Assembly: GCF_024713945.1 (NCBI RefSeq)
Contig: NC_134684.1
Location: forward strand, 598,001 to 662,000
Source: Dermatophagoides farinae
Taxonomy: Eukaryota; Arthropoda; Arachnida; Sarcoptiformes; Pyroglyphidae
Reading direction: 5' to 3'
DNA: 64,000 bases
The notes beneath the pieces are model-generated. The model was given only the letters and a program-made list of their open reading frames with translations, made no database searches and was not told the DNA's origin. Each line of letters starts with the position of its first letter. Position 1 is the first letter of the stretch. The position numbers and the translations under genes were made by a program. Below, piece by piece: positions 24,326 to 37,165 of the stretch.

Positions 24326-26726
24326 ATGGATAAATATCATTTTTATCAATTAAATAAAATTCATCATGATGATATCAGATCGATAACAATGTATCAGAAT
24401 CCGGTGGATGGTAGCCGAAAATTAGTGACTGTTTCACGTGATTCTGAAGCTAAAATTTTTTCATTGGATTCTGAGTAAGTTTTTTTTTGCCAATAACGAT
24501 TCGATTTGTCATTTTTTCTTTAAAAAAACTTTGAATCACCTGTTTCAGCGGTTTCATCGATTTCCATGCCGATCATACATTCTTTTTGCCTACACAGATT
24601 TCTACCGTTTGTGTTATTGATCGTTCCGATTTGCCTACAGTTTTGTTCATATTTGGCTGCCTAAATGGTCATCAATATGTTTTTCATGGCCTCGAACAAA
24701 ATGCTTCACAATGTATTACTCTTCATCAAAATAATGGTATGATTAGCTAGAAAAAATTCTAATTTTCCTGATGAAATTTTGTTTTTCAGTTTGTATAATT
24801 CGAGCCGATTCAACACAGACACGTATAGCAAGTGGTTCATGGGATCACACAACCATTGTATTCAAATTGGACGCACAAAATCAATTGATTAAAATGTTAA
24901 AAATTGTTGGTCACCAAGAATCGGTGATGGATGTACAATTTATTCGTTCAGATTTATTGCTCACTGCTTCATCTGATCGTTCGATTGTATTGTGGAATCT
25001 GAATATAGTTCCCGGTGGTTCAGCACAACAACAACAAGCTTTTCAAGGTCATGAAGATTGTGTTCGTGGATTGTTGCTAAGCAAGCATGAAGATGGCTTC
25101 TATTCGATTTCCAATGATCAAACTGTCCGATATTGGAATATGAATAGTGGAATGTGTGAACGTACTTATGTTGGTCATGAACATTTTATTTTCAATATTA
25201 ATCGATTGACCAAAGAATATTTTCTTACTTGTGGTGAAAATAATGCTATTATCATCTGGAATGAACGACAAACAACACCATGGCAGTCGCTGAAATTGCC
25301 TACGGTTACAATATGGTCAGTGTTATCCACATCATCCAATGTTTTCTATGCTGCTGGTAGTGATGGAATTTTGTATATATTCACCAACCACGTTGATCGA
25401 CGACCAGATGATCAAAGTCAAATGCTTTTTGATGAAATGCTAGTGAAACAAACAAAAATACCATTTGCATCAGTAGCACATTTAAAATTGTATGAAGAAA
25501 ATTCTTTGGTCACTATACCACCACGAAATGATAATGAACGTCGATTGATTCGATCAATGTTGGATAACACGATTCTTGTATATGAATGGAATCAATCATG
25601 GAAACCTGTTGGTCATGTGCCTGATTATAATCAAGAAGAATTTGATCATCGTACTGGTCGTGTTCCATATAATGATGAATTTTTTGATGAAGTTTTCAAT
25701 GTAAAATTGAATCAAAAAAATTATAAATTACCATTCAATCGTGAACAAGATCCATGGACCGTGGCGCAATTATTTATTGAACAAAATCAATTGGATTATG
25801 GTGCACTGACATCATTGGTACAATGTATAGTTAATTATGCTAATTATAAGCCGAAAAAAATTGAAAATGTCAATCATTTTCCCATTTTTGAATGTAAATT
25901 ATGGCCATCCATGAAAAACTTGGAAGCATTTCGTAAAAAATTTGAAGAATTCAATTCAAACGTCGAAGACAATTTACGTTTATCGCCAGAATATCTTCAA
26001 ATCAGCAGTACGGAAATACAAAATCCTGAAACAATTTGTGAAGAATTATGTATTGCATTCAGCAAATTAATCAATTGGCCTAAGGATATTAAATTCATTG
26101 TCTACGATCTATTACGGGTACTGTTGACAAACAAATATTTCAATACTTATTTTCTTCATCAAATGGAATCCAAAGAATTCAGACCAGGATCAGAATTTTT
26201 CAATTCAATCCTACGTTGTAATGGTGATGGAAATCTTTCCACACAATTAACATCATTACGTGTTTTAGCCAATATGTTTGCATCTGTACATGGCGCTGAA
26301 TTTATGTATCGAAATTTTTCGTACATACAATCAAATATTGTCAGATGGAAAGATTTGGTCGTAAATATCAATGTACAAATGGCTTATGCATCAATTTGGT
26401 TCAATTATAGTGTATTGTTGGCCGATCACAAAAAACGTCAGAATCATCAATTTAAACAAATGATAATGGAAAAAATTCAAGAACATGATGATGAATTAAT
26501 TGAATCAAAAACATATCAGCCATTAGAAGCTGATTATCATTCAGTCATCATTATCATGATGAACGCGTTTGGTAATTTGATTGCATCGAAATTTAATTCA
26601 CAAATGGCTGATTTATATTTAAAACGTTTACAACAACAATATACTAAATTGTTTAAAGATAATTCTGAAATTCGTTATTGTTTACGGCAAATTGAAATTG
26701 TCTGTGATCAATATTCAATCGATTGA
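24326..26726 (+). CDS. PLAA: Phospholipase A2-activating protein (PLAA/Ufd3/Doa1 homologue)
   Basis: Three exons: 24326-24474, 24549-24736 and 24790-26726. All have canonical GT..AG introns (74 and 53 nt) and compatible phases, giving 757 residues (human PLAA is about 795). PLAA is a cytosolic ubiquitin-binding cofactor of the p97/VCP ATPase, acting in ubiquitin turnover and endolysosomal sorting. The N-terminal half is a WD40 propeller with repeats such as GSWDHTTIVFKL, SSDRSIVLWNL, SNDQTVRYWNM and CGENNAIIIWN. A PFU domain follows (FDEVFNVKLNQKNYKLPFNR, then EQDPWTVAQLFIEQN), and the C-terminal about 250 residues form the helical PUL domain that binds p97. It lies head-to-head with mRpL44 and is followed in the same direction by HDDC2. 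Confidence 0.95.
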
Positions 26727-27199
26727 TGATTTTCTTTTTAATAGATTGAAAGTGAAAAAAAAAAATTTTCAAATTTTTCTATATCTACCTTAGCTTTGTT
26801 GTTTGTGTCGAAATATGTGTTATAAGAAATTAAAGCCACACACATTTTTTTATATTTGATATTCATATATCCAAACCCCACTCATTTATATACTATTTCT
26901 ATGATTCATGTTGTTCTGTTTAACATCATTTTGTGTTCATTTAAATTGATTTCAATATCATATCATACATTGATTTTCATCAAAAAATCATTTTCTTTTT
27001 TCGTTATCAAGGTCATTTTTTTCTTTAAAACCATTTGACTTTCAAGGTAGTTATTTTTCAATATAGAATGTAGAAATTTATGATTAATAAAGGAAACTAA
27101 ACTATTTTCGATTTTCTTCCATTCAAATTAGATTGATTGATACTGTTCAATTTGTTGTTGAAATTTTACCAAGTGAATAATCTTAAAATTAGAAAGAAA

Positions 27200-28187
27200 A
27201 TGTCTCAAAAGGCTCCGACAAAAATTGATGATAAAATAAATTTTAAATTTGAAGAAATTGTTGACGAATTTACATCTGCACAACAATCGTCAAATTCTGC
27301 CAATAATGGATGCCATAATGTCTCTGACGCTGATGATGATACAGCGGATCGAATGGTTCGATTTCTATGCTTAACAGGACGTTTGAAAACGTTACCTCGT
27401 CGTGGATGGATTTTGAATAATCGTCGTATACGGAATCCTGAATCTATCGCTGGTCATATGTATCGAATGGCTATAATGAAATTTTTATTTGATTTCCATG
27501 ATGATGATAATAATGATGGTGACTCGACGGGTTCAAAAACTACTAAATTAGATGCTAATAAAGTGATGAAATTATCATTAGTACACGATATGGCCGAATG
27601 TATTGTTGGTGATATAACACCTATGGATGGTATTGATGCTGATGAAAAACATCGTAACGAATTAGAAGTCATGGAAAAACTAGGTAAATAAATCTATTCA
27701 AAGTGGTCTATTCATAATTTTTTAAAATTTTTATATCTTCACAACAGCTTCTTTATTGCCTTCCAAACAATCAAAACATTTACTTGACCTTTACCGTGAA
27801 TACGATGCTCATCAATCGGCTGAAGCATTATTGGTGAAAGAATTTGATCGTTTTGATATTTGTTTGCAAGCATTTCAATATGAACAATATGAATATCATA
27901 ATCATGAAAAACGAATTGTACGTTTTGATAGATTTTTCGAAATTGCCGATGAAAACATAAATCATCCATTATTGCGTAAAATGCTTGAACGAATATTCAT
28001 TGAACGTGATCGATTTTGGCATGAACAGATAATGTCCAATGTAAATAATCATAAAGCTGCCAATGAAGCAATAATTGCTGCTAAAAATGATAATCTTCCA
28101 GTAGATTTGTTTGCTGCAATTTATAACAATAACGTCAACAATAGTCATAATGATGATGGTAATGATGAACAACAAACAATTAATTAA
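27200..28187 (+). CDS. HDDC2: HD-domain 5'-deoxynucleotidase, HDDC2 type
   Basis: Exon 1 is 27200-27683 and exon 2 is 27748-28187; the 64-nt intron is GT..AG and the joined frame gives 307 residues. HDDC2/YfbR-type enzymes remove the 5' phosphate from deoxynucleoside monophosphates using a metal-binding HD domain. The key residues are visible: the family signature RMVRFLCLTGRLKTLPRRGW, the first metal His in GHMYRM, the HD pair in LVHDMAECIVGDITP, and EYDAHQSAEALLVKEFDRFD with the later conserved Asp after the splice site. The usual Asp before HMYRM is Gly here (IAGHMYRM). The N-terminal 50 residues and the Asn-rich C-terminal tail are lineage-specific extensions. The start at MSQK matches the end of the AT-rich leader; an upstream in-frame Met at 27137 is possible. 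Confidence 0.94.
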
Positions 28188-28512
28188 TAATGATCAAAAT
28201 AATAACAATGACAACGATCAATGATGCAGCAGCAGCAATCATTTATTCATTTCTTGCAAATATTTAAATCTTAAAAATTTTTTTTTTTTGGTTTTCTTAT
28301 TAATATTTAACTTTTGATTTTTTTTTATTCATATTCCACATTACACACTACTATCATACAGACATTTGCCATAATAATAATAATAAAAAAGTAGATTTTT
28401 CTTTTGGTTAATGTAATGTAATGTTTTTGAAAAATTTGCATTTAATTTTCAAATTTTTTTTTTGTCACTGTTGCTGCTATATACTTCCGTTATACAATGT
28501 ATACTACTATAG

Positions 28513-28518
28513 AATAAA
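28513..28518 (+). terminator. Candidate polyadenylation signal of HDDC2
   Basis: AATAAA lies about 325 nt after the stop codon; a second copy (CCAATAAATT) lies near 28549. Confidence 0.35.
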
Positions 28519-28529
28519 ACATTGTACAC

Positions 28530-31376
28530 TGTGTATATCATTCGATCCAATAAATTGACAAAATGACGAAATGGTAATGTTTTTTTGTTGTTGTTGTTGT
28601 CTTGTATCATTCAACTTTGATATTTTCTATAAACATGACCATTTTAGTATTATGATCGTTATATTATCCATATGTGTGTGTGTACATAATTCTATCTATT
28701 CGAATGATGATTTTGATTGCTCGTTGTTGCACTATTATAAATGTCGAGATGATTTTTTTTTTTGCGTCCAATGAAGAGAGATAGAGAGAGACATGAAAAA
28801 AGAGCCAACAATTTCGCGAATAGAGTTCCAAAGTTGTTCCAACAACAACAACAGAAAAATCCAGTAAATTTCCTTATATAGGAGAAATGAATGTTTCCAC
28901 CACCACCACATTAACAAACAAATTTTCACACGATCCACGATTACTCAGACATTTGTTTCAAGAAAAAAATTGTTGTTAAAAGTGAGGAAAAAAAATCCCA
29001 ATTGATAATTTCGTCATATATAAATTATTATTATCATGTTATTAAATGTAAATCAATCGATTCCCTTCTCACCCCCAGAAAAAAAACCAAAACATTCAAT
29101 AAATCCTTGAGATTGAAATCAGAAAGAAACGAAAAAAAATGAGTGGTTTTCTTCACATTCATTCGAATTTTCTCAATGTGATGAACAATTTGAATTCCAT
29201 TTCTTGAAAACGTTGCCTAAAACCGTGTATTAAAACTTCAAGTTGATTTTTTTTTTATTTGGTTATCTTTTTGTATCGTCTCTCTCTTTCTCTCTCTCTT
29301 ACTCATACCATTCAAAAGCCAAGTTGCTGTCATCCAAATCTAACCAATAAGCCAACCGACCAACCAAAAAAACTATCGATGTGTAGTAGTTTTTGCTGTG
29401 CATAATATGCTGCTTTGTGATGAGATAATCGAGGTAAATACAACACACACACACATATGATGATGCTGTTATGCTCGAACATTTATTCATCATCATCATC
29501 ATCACTTTAATTTTCATCGAATGTAGAAAAACAAAAAAAAAAGTAGAAAGTCAAGATTTTGTTAAGTTCTCTCTTTCTCTCTATTATCTTCGTAGTTGAT
29601 GTTTTCGTGTCTCTGTCTCTGTGTGCGCGTTTATGTTTGGATTTTTTGTTCTTAACATTACGATACAATCCAATCCCAATCCCAATCCCAAACTTCTAGA
29701 TGATTCTTATTCGATTTATAAAATAAGTATTACGACAACCACGACCACGAAACTATTGACGAACACATCCATTGTCCATCATCTAATACCTCTCCGCCTT
29801 TTTTAAATTATTAAACATTGCAACAAATCGAATCGAATCGAATCTGAATGAAAAAAAAACAAGTTCTTCATCATGCTCACTCACTCACTCATTCATTCAT
29901 CTATCGATCAATCAGTTTTTTTTCCTTTTTCCATTTTTCGATCTAAATATTGTGAGCAAAAACACAATATAATTGTTGAATTTTGTTTTTTCGTGTTTGA
30001 TGATGTTTGATGTTTAATATGAAAGTATATTTTATCCCCTTTTTTTCCACTTTCGAAACCAGCATTTTTATTATAAGAATTTGCTTTTACACACATCTTT
30101 TCTGATGGACAAATGGTAGCCACTCAAGATGAAATGGAATGATGTGCGCGCGCGCTTTTTTCATCATATATATTATTCTTGAATGAACAAATGAATGTAT
30201 GAATTGTATTTCGATGCGACGATATCATCCGATATAATAAGTGGACACAACGAATTAAAAAAGAAAAAAATTTTGGGATGTATGTAACTTGGTGCAATAT
30301 ACAACAATCATAACAACAACATCTTGACTTGGTTCACGAATGACAACAATTTGTCGTCGTGGCCTCATCATCATCATCGTCTTTCTTTTCTTTTCATCAT
30401 CATCATTATCATCATTATAACCACTCTTTGGACTTTATTTCTTCTTCATCAATTTGAAGCATCATCATCCAATATATTGATGATTTGGGTGGCTTTTATT
30501 TTATTCAGTGTGTGTGTATATGTGTTTATAATTGTAATTGATTGCTTTTAATCGTCATCAAGCACAATCGTCACAACCACCACCACCACCACCACCACCA
30601 TCAATTACTGCTACAATTTGCTAAGATTATCATCATCATTCTTTTTTTATTTTCATAAAATTTTAATCATCAACCATCATTTTTTCGTTCGTTTGTTTGT
30701 TTGTTTGTTTGTTAATTTGATTATAAAAAAAAATTCATCAATAGAATCAATCAATAAACAAAAAGCAGATCGATATACGAATTCTGAATATAAATCCAAT
30801 TCCAAGAAGAATTGCATCTACCCCTATCCTTACAATTACAACTACTACTACTACTACATAAATTCATGCATAATAAACTTAATTCAACAACAATAGAACT
30901 AATCATCATCATCATATGACAAGATTTATTTACAAATGTTCGATTATTATTACGATGGACACAACAATATCAAAACATTTTGTGTGTACCTAAAATCATC
31001 ATCAAGTTTGCTATATTCAAACGACAACGACGACAACGACTGCTTTATCATAGCTGCTTTTTTGTCTTTTCATTAAACAACAGCGACATACAACACAACA
31101 TTAATTATCATTTGCCATCATCCTGTTGTTGTTGTTGTTGTTGTTGATGGTTGATGGTTGCTGCTGCTTTTTTTTTGTTTTCACCAAATTTTTATTCATT
31201 CATGTCCATACAATTTTTGATGGTTGATGAATTTTGTTTTTGACAATCATTCAATACTGTGTGTTTGTGTACGTGAATAATAAATTGTGTATGTGTGTGA
31301 ATGTGAGTTTTATGGTTTTCTGTTTCATCTGAATATCCTGACATAATCGAATCATCTAAAAAAAACAAACGAAAAA
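28530..31376. other. Non-coding stretch between HDDC2 and the Rel gene
   Basis: No supportable exon was seen. It contains (CAA/TTG)n, (CACC)-type and (ATC)n tracts and poly-A/T runs. The right part presumably includes the promoter and 5' leader of the Rel gene, which reads away from here. A run of three CCAATC units near 29670-29690 is part of a simple repeat and was not taken as a promoter element. Confidence 0.55.
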
Positions 31377-33783
31377 ATGGCAACAACAACAAAAACAACT
31401 TCAACAACATCGACGAATGGATCATCATCATCATTGAAACCATTCGTTCGAATCATTGAACAACCAGCTAAATGTGCTATTCGATTTCGTTATGAATGTG
31501 AAGGCCGTTCGGCTGGTTCAATACCCGGTGTGAATGCAACACCGGAAAATAAAACATTCCCGACAATACAAGTGTGTAATTATCATGGTAAAGCCGTTGT
31601 GGTTGTATCCTGTGTAACAAAAGAACCACCATATCGACCACATCCACATAATCTAGTTGGAAAAGAAGGCTGTAAAAAAGGTGTATGCACTTTGGTCATC
31701 GATAATAATGCCGAAATGACCTGTACATTTACATCGTTGGGTATTCAATGTGTGAAACGTAATAAAATTGAAGAAAGTTTAAAACTGAGAGAAATGATCA
31801 AAGTGGATCCATTTCGCAGTAAGTTTTTCAATAATAATCCAATTTACAGTTGACAATTCATTTCATTAATGATTTTCACACACACCCACACACATTTAGC
31901 TGGTTTTGCTCATCGTACACAAGCTTCATCTATCGATCTCAATTGTTTAAGACTTTGTTTTCAGGTGTTTGTCGAAGGACCTGAAAAAGGAAAGTTTACC
32001 GTACAACTTCCACCAGTAGTTTCGGATGCAATCTATGATAAAAGTAAACAAATTAAAGTTTTTATATTTGAATTTAAAAAATTTTTTTTATTAATTTCTT
32101 CTTTTGTTCACACACATTTTACAGAAGCAATGGCTGAATTAATTATCGTTAAATTATCACATTATTCAGCTCCGTGTACTGGTGGTAAAGAAATTATTCT
32201 GTTATGTGATCGTGTAGCCAAAGATGATATTCAAGTAAGATTCGTACAGGAAGGCAATAATCAACAAGGAATCATTTGGGAAGCATATGGAGAATTTCTT
32301 GCCAACGATGTCCATAAACAGGTTGCCATTTCATTACGTACGCCGAAATATTTTGATGAAAACATTTCGCAACCAGTCACGATTAATATACAATTGCGGC
32401 GTCCATCCGATGGTTGTTTATCGCTGCCACGTTCGTTTCAAATTACACCAAGAGAACTTGATCCAGATGGATTGGTTAGAAAGCGGCATAAAAGATTAAA
32501 AGAAGAAAATTATGATCTACTGCAGGAATATATTCAGCTAGCTTCCAGGCAACAACAACAACCACAACAGAAATCATCACCACAACATCAACCATCATCG
32601 AAATTGTTAACCACAATTCCAACCACATCTTCTAACGCTGTTCCGCCATCAACTGGAATTGCGATTAAAAGAGAAATGTCACCGGGACCTGCCGCTATGC
32701 AATCATCGTCATCGTACTCTGCAACTTCATCAACAGCTGCTGAACAACAACAATTTCAATTTATTCATCATCATTCATCATCACCTCAATATGTTATGGT
32801 AATGTTTTTATCAATCAATCGTTAATTTTACTAACAAATCTAATCAATTTTATTTGATTAAATTTTAGTCGGATTCATCGATGAGTCCATCATCAAGACC
32901 ACCATCACAATATCAATATCAAGATCATCAAAGTTCCAATCATGTAATATTACCAACAGCATATAATACCTCATCATCACCTTCCAATTCGTATGAAGCA
33001 ACACCGATAACTAATCAACATCATCAACTTTTACATCATCATCATCATCATCCACAATCTACTCAGCAATCATCATCGTCTTCGATGGCCTATGCATTGG
33101 CCGCAGCAGCAGCAGCTTTGGTCAACAATGGTGGTGGTACATCGGGACAATCTCCATCACAATTCCATCATCAACAGAAATCATCACCTAATCATCATTC
33201 TTCTTCATCACCAGTAACCACACATCAACATCTTCAGCAACAACAACAGCAAGAAATTCCAAATGAAGTAATGGAAAGATTTGATTCACTTGATATTGAT
33301 TCATCGGAATTGATACCTGATTTAGATTTCAATTCAAATACAATGCTTTCGTTAATGATGGATACATCATCAGGTTTATCACTTAATCTTAGTGATAGTT
33401 TCAATGATATAACTAACAACAACAACGCCATGATCAATGGTAATAATAATAGTAGTGCGATATTAGCACACAGCAATAATGATGAATTATCCACAACATC
33501 AGCAAATCGTAATAATAAATTGAAATTAAATCTACTTCAAAATGTAAATGAATGTAATAATAATACAATGATGATGATTGGACAATCATTGGATACACCG
33601 ATAATTGAAATGATAATGAATAATGATAATACTGCTACTACTACTACTACTACTACTAATGCAATTCAAATAGCAGATTCATCATCAACAGTAAACAACA
33701 ACAACAATAATCAACAACAACAACAACAAATGTTTTCTGCTCTAGATTTAGATAACAATAATCATATAACACATTTAAATTGA
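31377..33783 (+). CDS. dl: Dorsal-type NF-kB/Rel transcription factor
   Basis: Four exons: 31377-31818, 31900-32043, 32125-32798 and 32869-33783. All introns are GT..AG (70-81 nt) and phases close to give 724 residues. It is a class II (Rel) NF-kB factor, expected to be held in the cytoplasm by a Cactus/IkB protein and released by Toll signalling. The Rel homology region starts near residue 21 with the DNA-contact loop RFRYECEGRSAGSIPG (about 36-51). It continues with KKGVCTLVIDNN, LGIQCVKR and LCFQVFVEGPEKGKFT, then the dimerisation/IPT part (APCTGGKEIILLCDRVAKDD, VWEAYGEF-like IIWEAYGEF) with a RRPSD phosphorylation-type site, and a basic nuclear-localisation sequence (RKRHKRLK). The C-terminal 400 residues are Gln/Ser/His/Asn-rich transactivation-type sequence. 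There are no ankyrin repeats, so it is not the Relish/p105 type. It converges with the G-alpha gene. Confidence 0.96.
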
Positions 33784-34128
33784 TTTTTCACACCTATTCT
33801 TCTTCTTCTTTTTTTTACTTATCAAGAAACAAAACAAAAAAAAAATACTCAACAATCATTATATGAATTAGAATCTGTTATGTCAAAAAATGAAAAAAAA
33901 ACAAATTGAAAATAATGTGGTCACTTTTTTGTTCTATCTTCTTCTTTTCTGTTGTTTGTTTGTGTAGATTTTAAATTCTTGTCTTGTTTTTTTTTGTGTT
34001 CATGTGTGCTTGTTTTGCTTACAATCGTTTATTATTATAAATATTAAACATTTTTTTTCATCATCGTTGTTGTTGATTTGAAGTGGTTATTTTTTTCAGA
34101 ATTTATAAATCTTTCCACCCTTATGAAT

Positions 34129-34136
34129 GCCATCTA
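34129..34136 (-). promoter_or_regulatory. CTCF-like core (TAGATGGC) between convergent genes
   Basis: The minus strand reads CACTAGATGGCAT, 11 of 13 positions compatible with the bilaterian CTCF consensus (CCASYAGRKGGCRS), in the gap between the Rel and G-alpha stop codons. Motif match only; binding is untested. Confidence 0.3.
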
Positions 34137-34179
34137 GTGTTTTGGTAGAGTTTCACATTTTCATTTTTTTCCGTTTGTT

Positions 34180-35746
34180 TCAAAAAATTTGTATCTCTTT
34201 CGACAATAATTGTTCCATAATGGTATCTTTGACTGCTTGAAATACAATTTTAATATTATCAGTATCGGTTGCACATGTAAAATGTGTATAGACAACGTGG
34301 CGACGAAATTGTTCCGGGTTTTGTTTGAAAAACATTTGCAATATAAAATCGACTGCCATTTCGACAACGTTGTTCGACAATTTTGTTTGTTTAAAATGTT
34401 TATAATCTGGAAAAAAATCTTCCAATCGATTAGGTCCATTCAGCATTTTCTCTTCAAATAAATCGAATTTATTTAAAAACAAAACAATCGATGTATCGCG
34501 AAACCATCGTGATGTTATGATTGTTTTAAATAATGCTTTACTTTCAGCCAATTTATTTACTGGTTTCTGCCAATTATTAATACCATCCTGATGATTATCA
34601 TTCGAATATCGATGTGACCAATCACCACCGAAACCAGCTGCTACAATTGGTTCGCAGAATATTTGATCAAATTCACTTAATGCCACTATATAGATGATTG
34701 TCGTAACAGATTCGAAACAATGAATCCATTTACGGCGTTCAGTACGTTGTCCACCAACATCGACTAGCATAAAATTGACTGAATCGATTTCAAAATTATA
34801 TTCATTTATTCCATTGGTAGATATACGAACATGAAGTATATCCTGTACGGATGGAACATACGAATCATCAAGAATTTCATTCAAACGTTCCATATAATAG
34901 GTGGATGAATCAAGCAAATCGTATTCATTACGTTTCTGTACACATTGACGAACGCCAAGATCGTTCCAGAATCGATCGAATAAACTGTATAGATTGGATG
35001 GCAAACGATTTTGTACCATTTGTATGATTAATTGATATGATCGAAGACTTTGTAATCGATGTATCGTTTGATCATCATGATCATCATCATCATCATCCTT
35101 TGTAGTAAAATTTCTATTTGCATTATTCAACCATTGACGCCATGTTTCTACATAATTATAATTGTACGTTGATGCCAAAGATTTTTTCAAATCATTATCA
35201 ATTTCTGGATCTTCATAGCCGATATTCAATAATTGCATTGCATGATTAATAGTAAGTATTGTGGTCAGTAAATTTTGATGAATTTTTGACACATATTCCA
35301 TTCTTTCAGCGACGGTTTCATAACCATGTTCATGAATAATACGCATCTGTCGAATAAAGGTACTTTTACCTGTAAAAAAAATCGCCAAAAAATCTAATAA
35401 TCCTCATCAAATCATTCAATCAGATCAAATCAGACCTACCAGATTCACCAGTACCTAGAAGTAGTAATTTTAAATTTCTACGTGCCATTCGTTTTTCTTT
35501 TCGCAGTTCATGTTCAATTTTTTGATTAATTTTTCGTTGTAAACGTCGTTCTTCCGATAGTAAACAATATGAATTTAATCGATTGATTATGAGAAATTGT
35601 TTTGAATGATGATGATGATTATTATTGCTGCTAATTGGATTATCTTGCGAATGTAATGATGAACTACGGTCATCATTATTATCATTATCATCTGCATCAG
35701 TTATTGGTGGCGAAATATTTCGCGAAAAAAATTGTTGCAAAAACAT
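34180..35746 (-). CDS. Heterotrimeric G-protein alpha subunit, divergent, closest to Gq type
   Basis: Exon 1 is 35746-35440 and exon 2 is 35369-34180; the 70-nt intron splits the P-loop Gly codon, and the joined frame gives 498 residues (usual about 355-460). All nucleotide-binding motifs are present: P-loop GTGESGKST (about 98-106), switch I RISTNGI, switch [23 protein letters not shown] and TCATDT. The [19 protein letters not shown] helix before the P-loop, the [10 protein letters not shown] block and the TCATDT...VF.AVKDTI end resemble Gq more than G12/13 or Gs. Oddities are a roughly 90-residue Asp/Asn/Ser/His-rich N-terminus, an acidic insert in the helical domain, and about 34 extra residues after ALSEFDQ. 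The MFLQ start was chosen; an acceptor-like CAG directly before it suggests a 5' exon, and an in-frame Met at 35839 is an alternative. The C-terminus (EIQIF) lacks the usual Gq ending. Confidence 0.88.
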
Positions 35747-37165
35747 AACTGTAAGAATCAAGTATGAGAATATATGTTCAATATATATTATGATGGACCA
35801 AATAATTTCGTTGCTATTCAACGAATGATGTGATAGCACAACAAAAAAAAATGGCGACTGTCAACTCAATATCGATTCTCAATATAACTGATGATGATGA
35901 TCATGATCAGAATTTATAACCATTTGTTGTCGTCGTCGTCGTTTTTTTTTCATTATCCATTTACGATCGCGTAACTATTTGTGAACAACAACATTTTTAT
36001 GACATGTATGTATGACTATTGAATGATTTTAATACAATAATATAAAACTATCGATTGATCGATTCTCATGAACATTATCCAATAAAAAACACTCATCATA
36101 AACTTCAACAAAAGATTAATTGCGACAAATTTTTCCTGATATCGAAAAAAATGTCGAATAGTAAAATCAAGAATCATAAAATATGAACACAATTTCAATA
36201 TTGAAAAAAATAATTGACAGATTGTTCGTTTACAAAAGTTTTGTTATATTATTAGAGAAGGATATCGAATTGTGAAAAAATCGTTTGTAACATCCGTAAG
36301 TTTTTTTTTAGAAAAAAAATTAATGTTTAGAAATTCTAAAAATAGTTTGCAAACAAAATTTATTTTTCTTTATATAGAATACATATAAAACAACAACGTC
36401 GTAGAATGTAATAACGTAATTGATTCTAATTATAGAATTTTAAACAAATTGATACACGAGATGAATGGCTGATATCATGACCAGATGATCGGAAATGAAT
36501 ATAAATGAATCCACTAGACATGTGATTTTTTCGTGATCAAAAATTGGATGAAATCAACAACATAATTTGACATTTGATTGATAATTGATGATTATATGGA
36601 ATGCAATCGATCGTCGTCAATATCCAAACTGTCAGTCATCATCATTGTGAATGAATCAATGAAAATAAAATGAGAATCGGATAAAGTCTGGCATAGAATT
36701 TCATTTCGATTAACCCGTTTATATGAGAAAACATTTTTCTCTTGAATAAACAATATGAATTGATGAAAACGATGAAAAAAAACATTGAACATTCAATCAA
36801 TTAATGTTTCTTGGAAAAAAAAAGATTGCAACCTCAATCGAGCAATAGACGTAGTTGAAATTTTCATATAAAAATGGAAATGAAAATTGTTTCATCTCAT
36901 CATTTTTTTCATTGATTTCTAATCATCATGTTATTATTATTGGCTATGTCAATGTTGAAAAATAGTGGTAGTGGACCCAGATCGAAGTTTCCAAATCCAA
37001 AATTTGCAAACAAAAGAGATGGAAAAAAATTTGAAATTAAAAACGACTATTGCCACAAAGCCGGCGCTCCTCATGTGCAAACAGTGATAAACACGTGTGT
37101 TTGTGTGACTTTCGAATTGAATTTAATTTTTAATAGCGTTTTTTTTATGTCAAATCATAGGAAAC
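35747..37165. other. Divergent upstream region of G-alpha and BRIX1
   Basis: A 1.4-kb interval between two genes read away from each other. It is AT-rich, with no clear exon. An open frame at 36928-37206 includes a moderately basic stretch, but it has no family match and overlaps the BRIX1 start in another frame; it could be a leader exon. A CACGTG E-box-like palindrome occurs near 37092. Confidence 0.5.

Noticed and set aside
34180-35746. G12/13 (concertina) identity for the G-alpha gene
   Set aside because: The TCATDT motif, [10 protein letters not shown] and the helix before the P-loop fit Gq-like proteins better; G12/13 proteins have a different residue pattern there.
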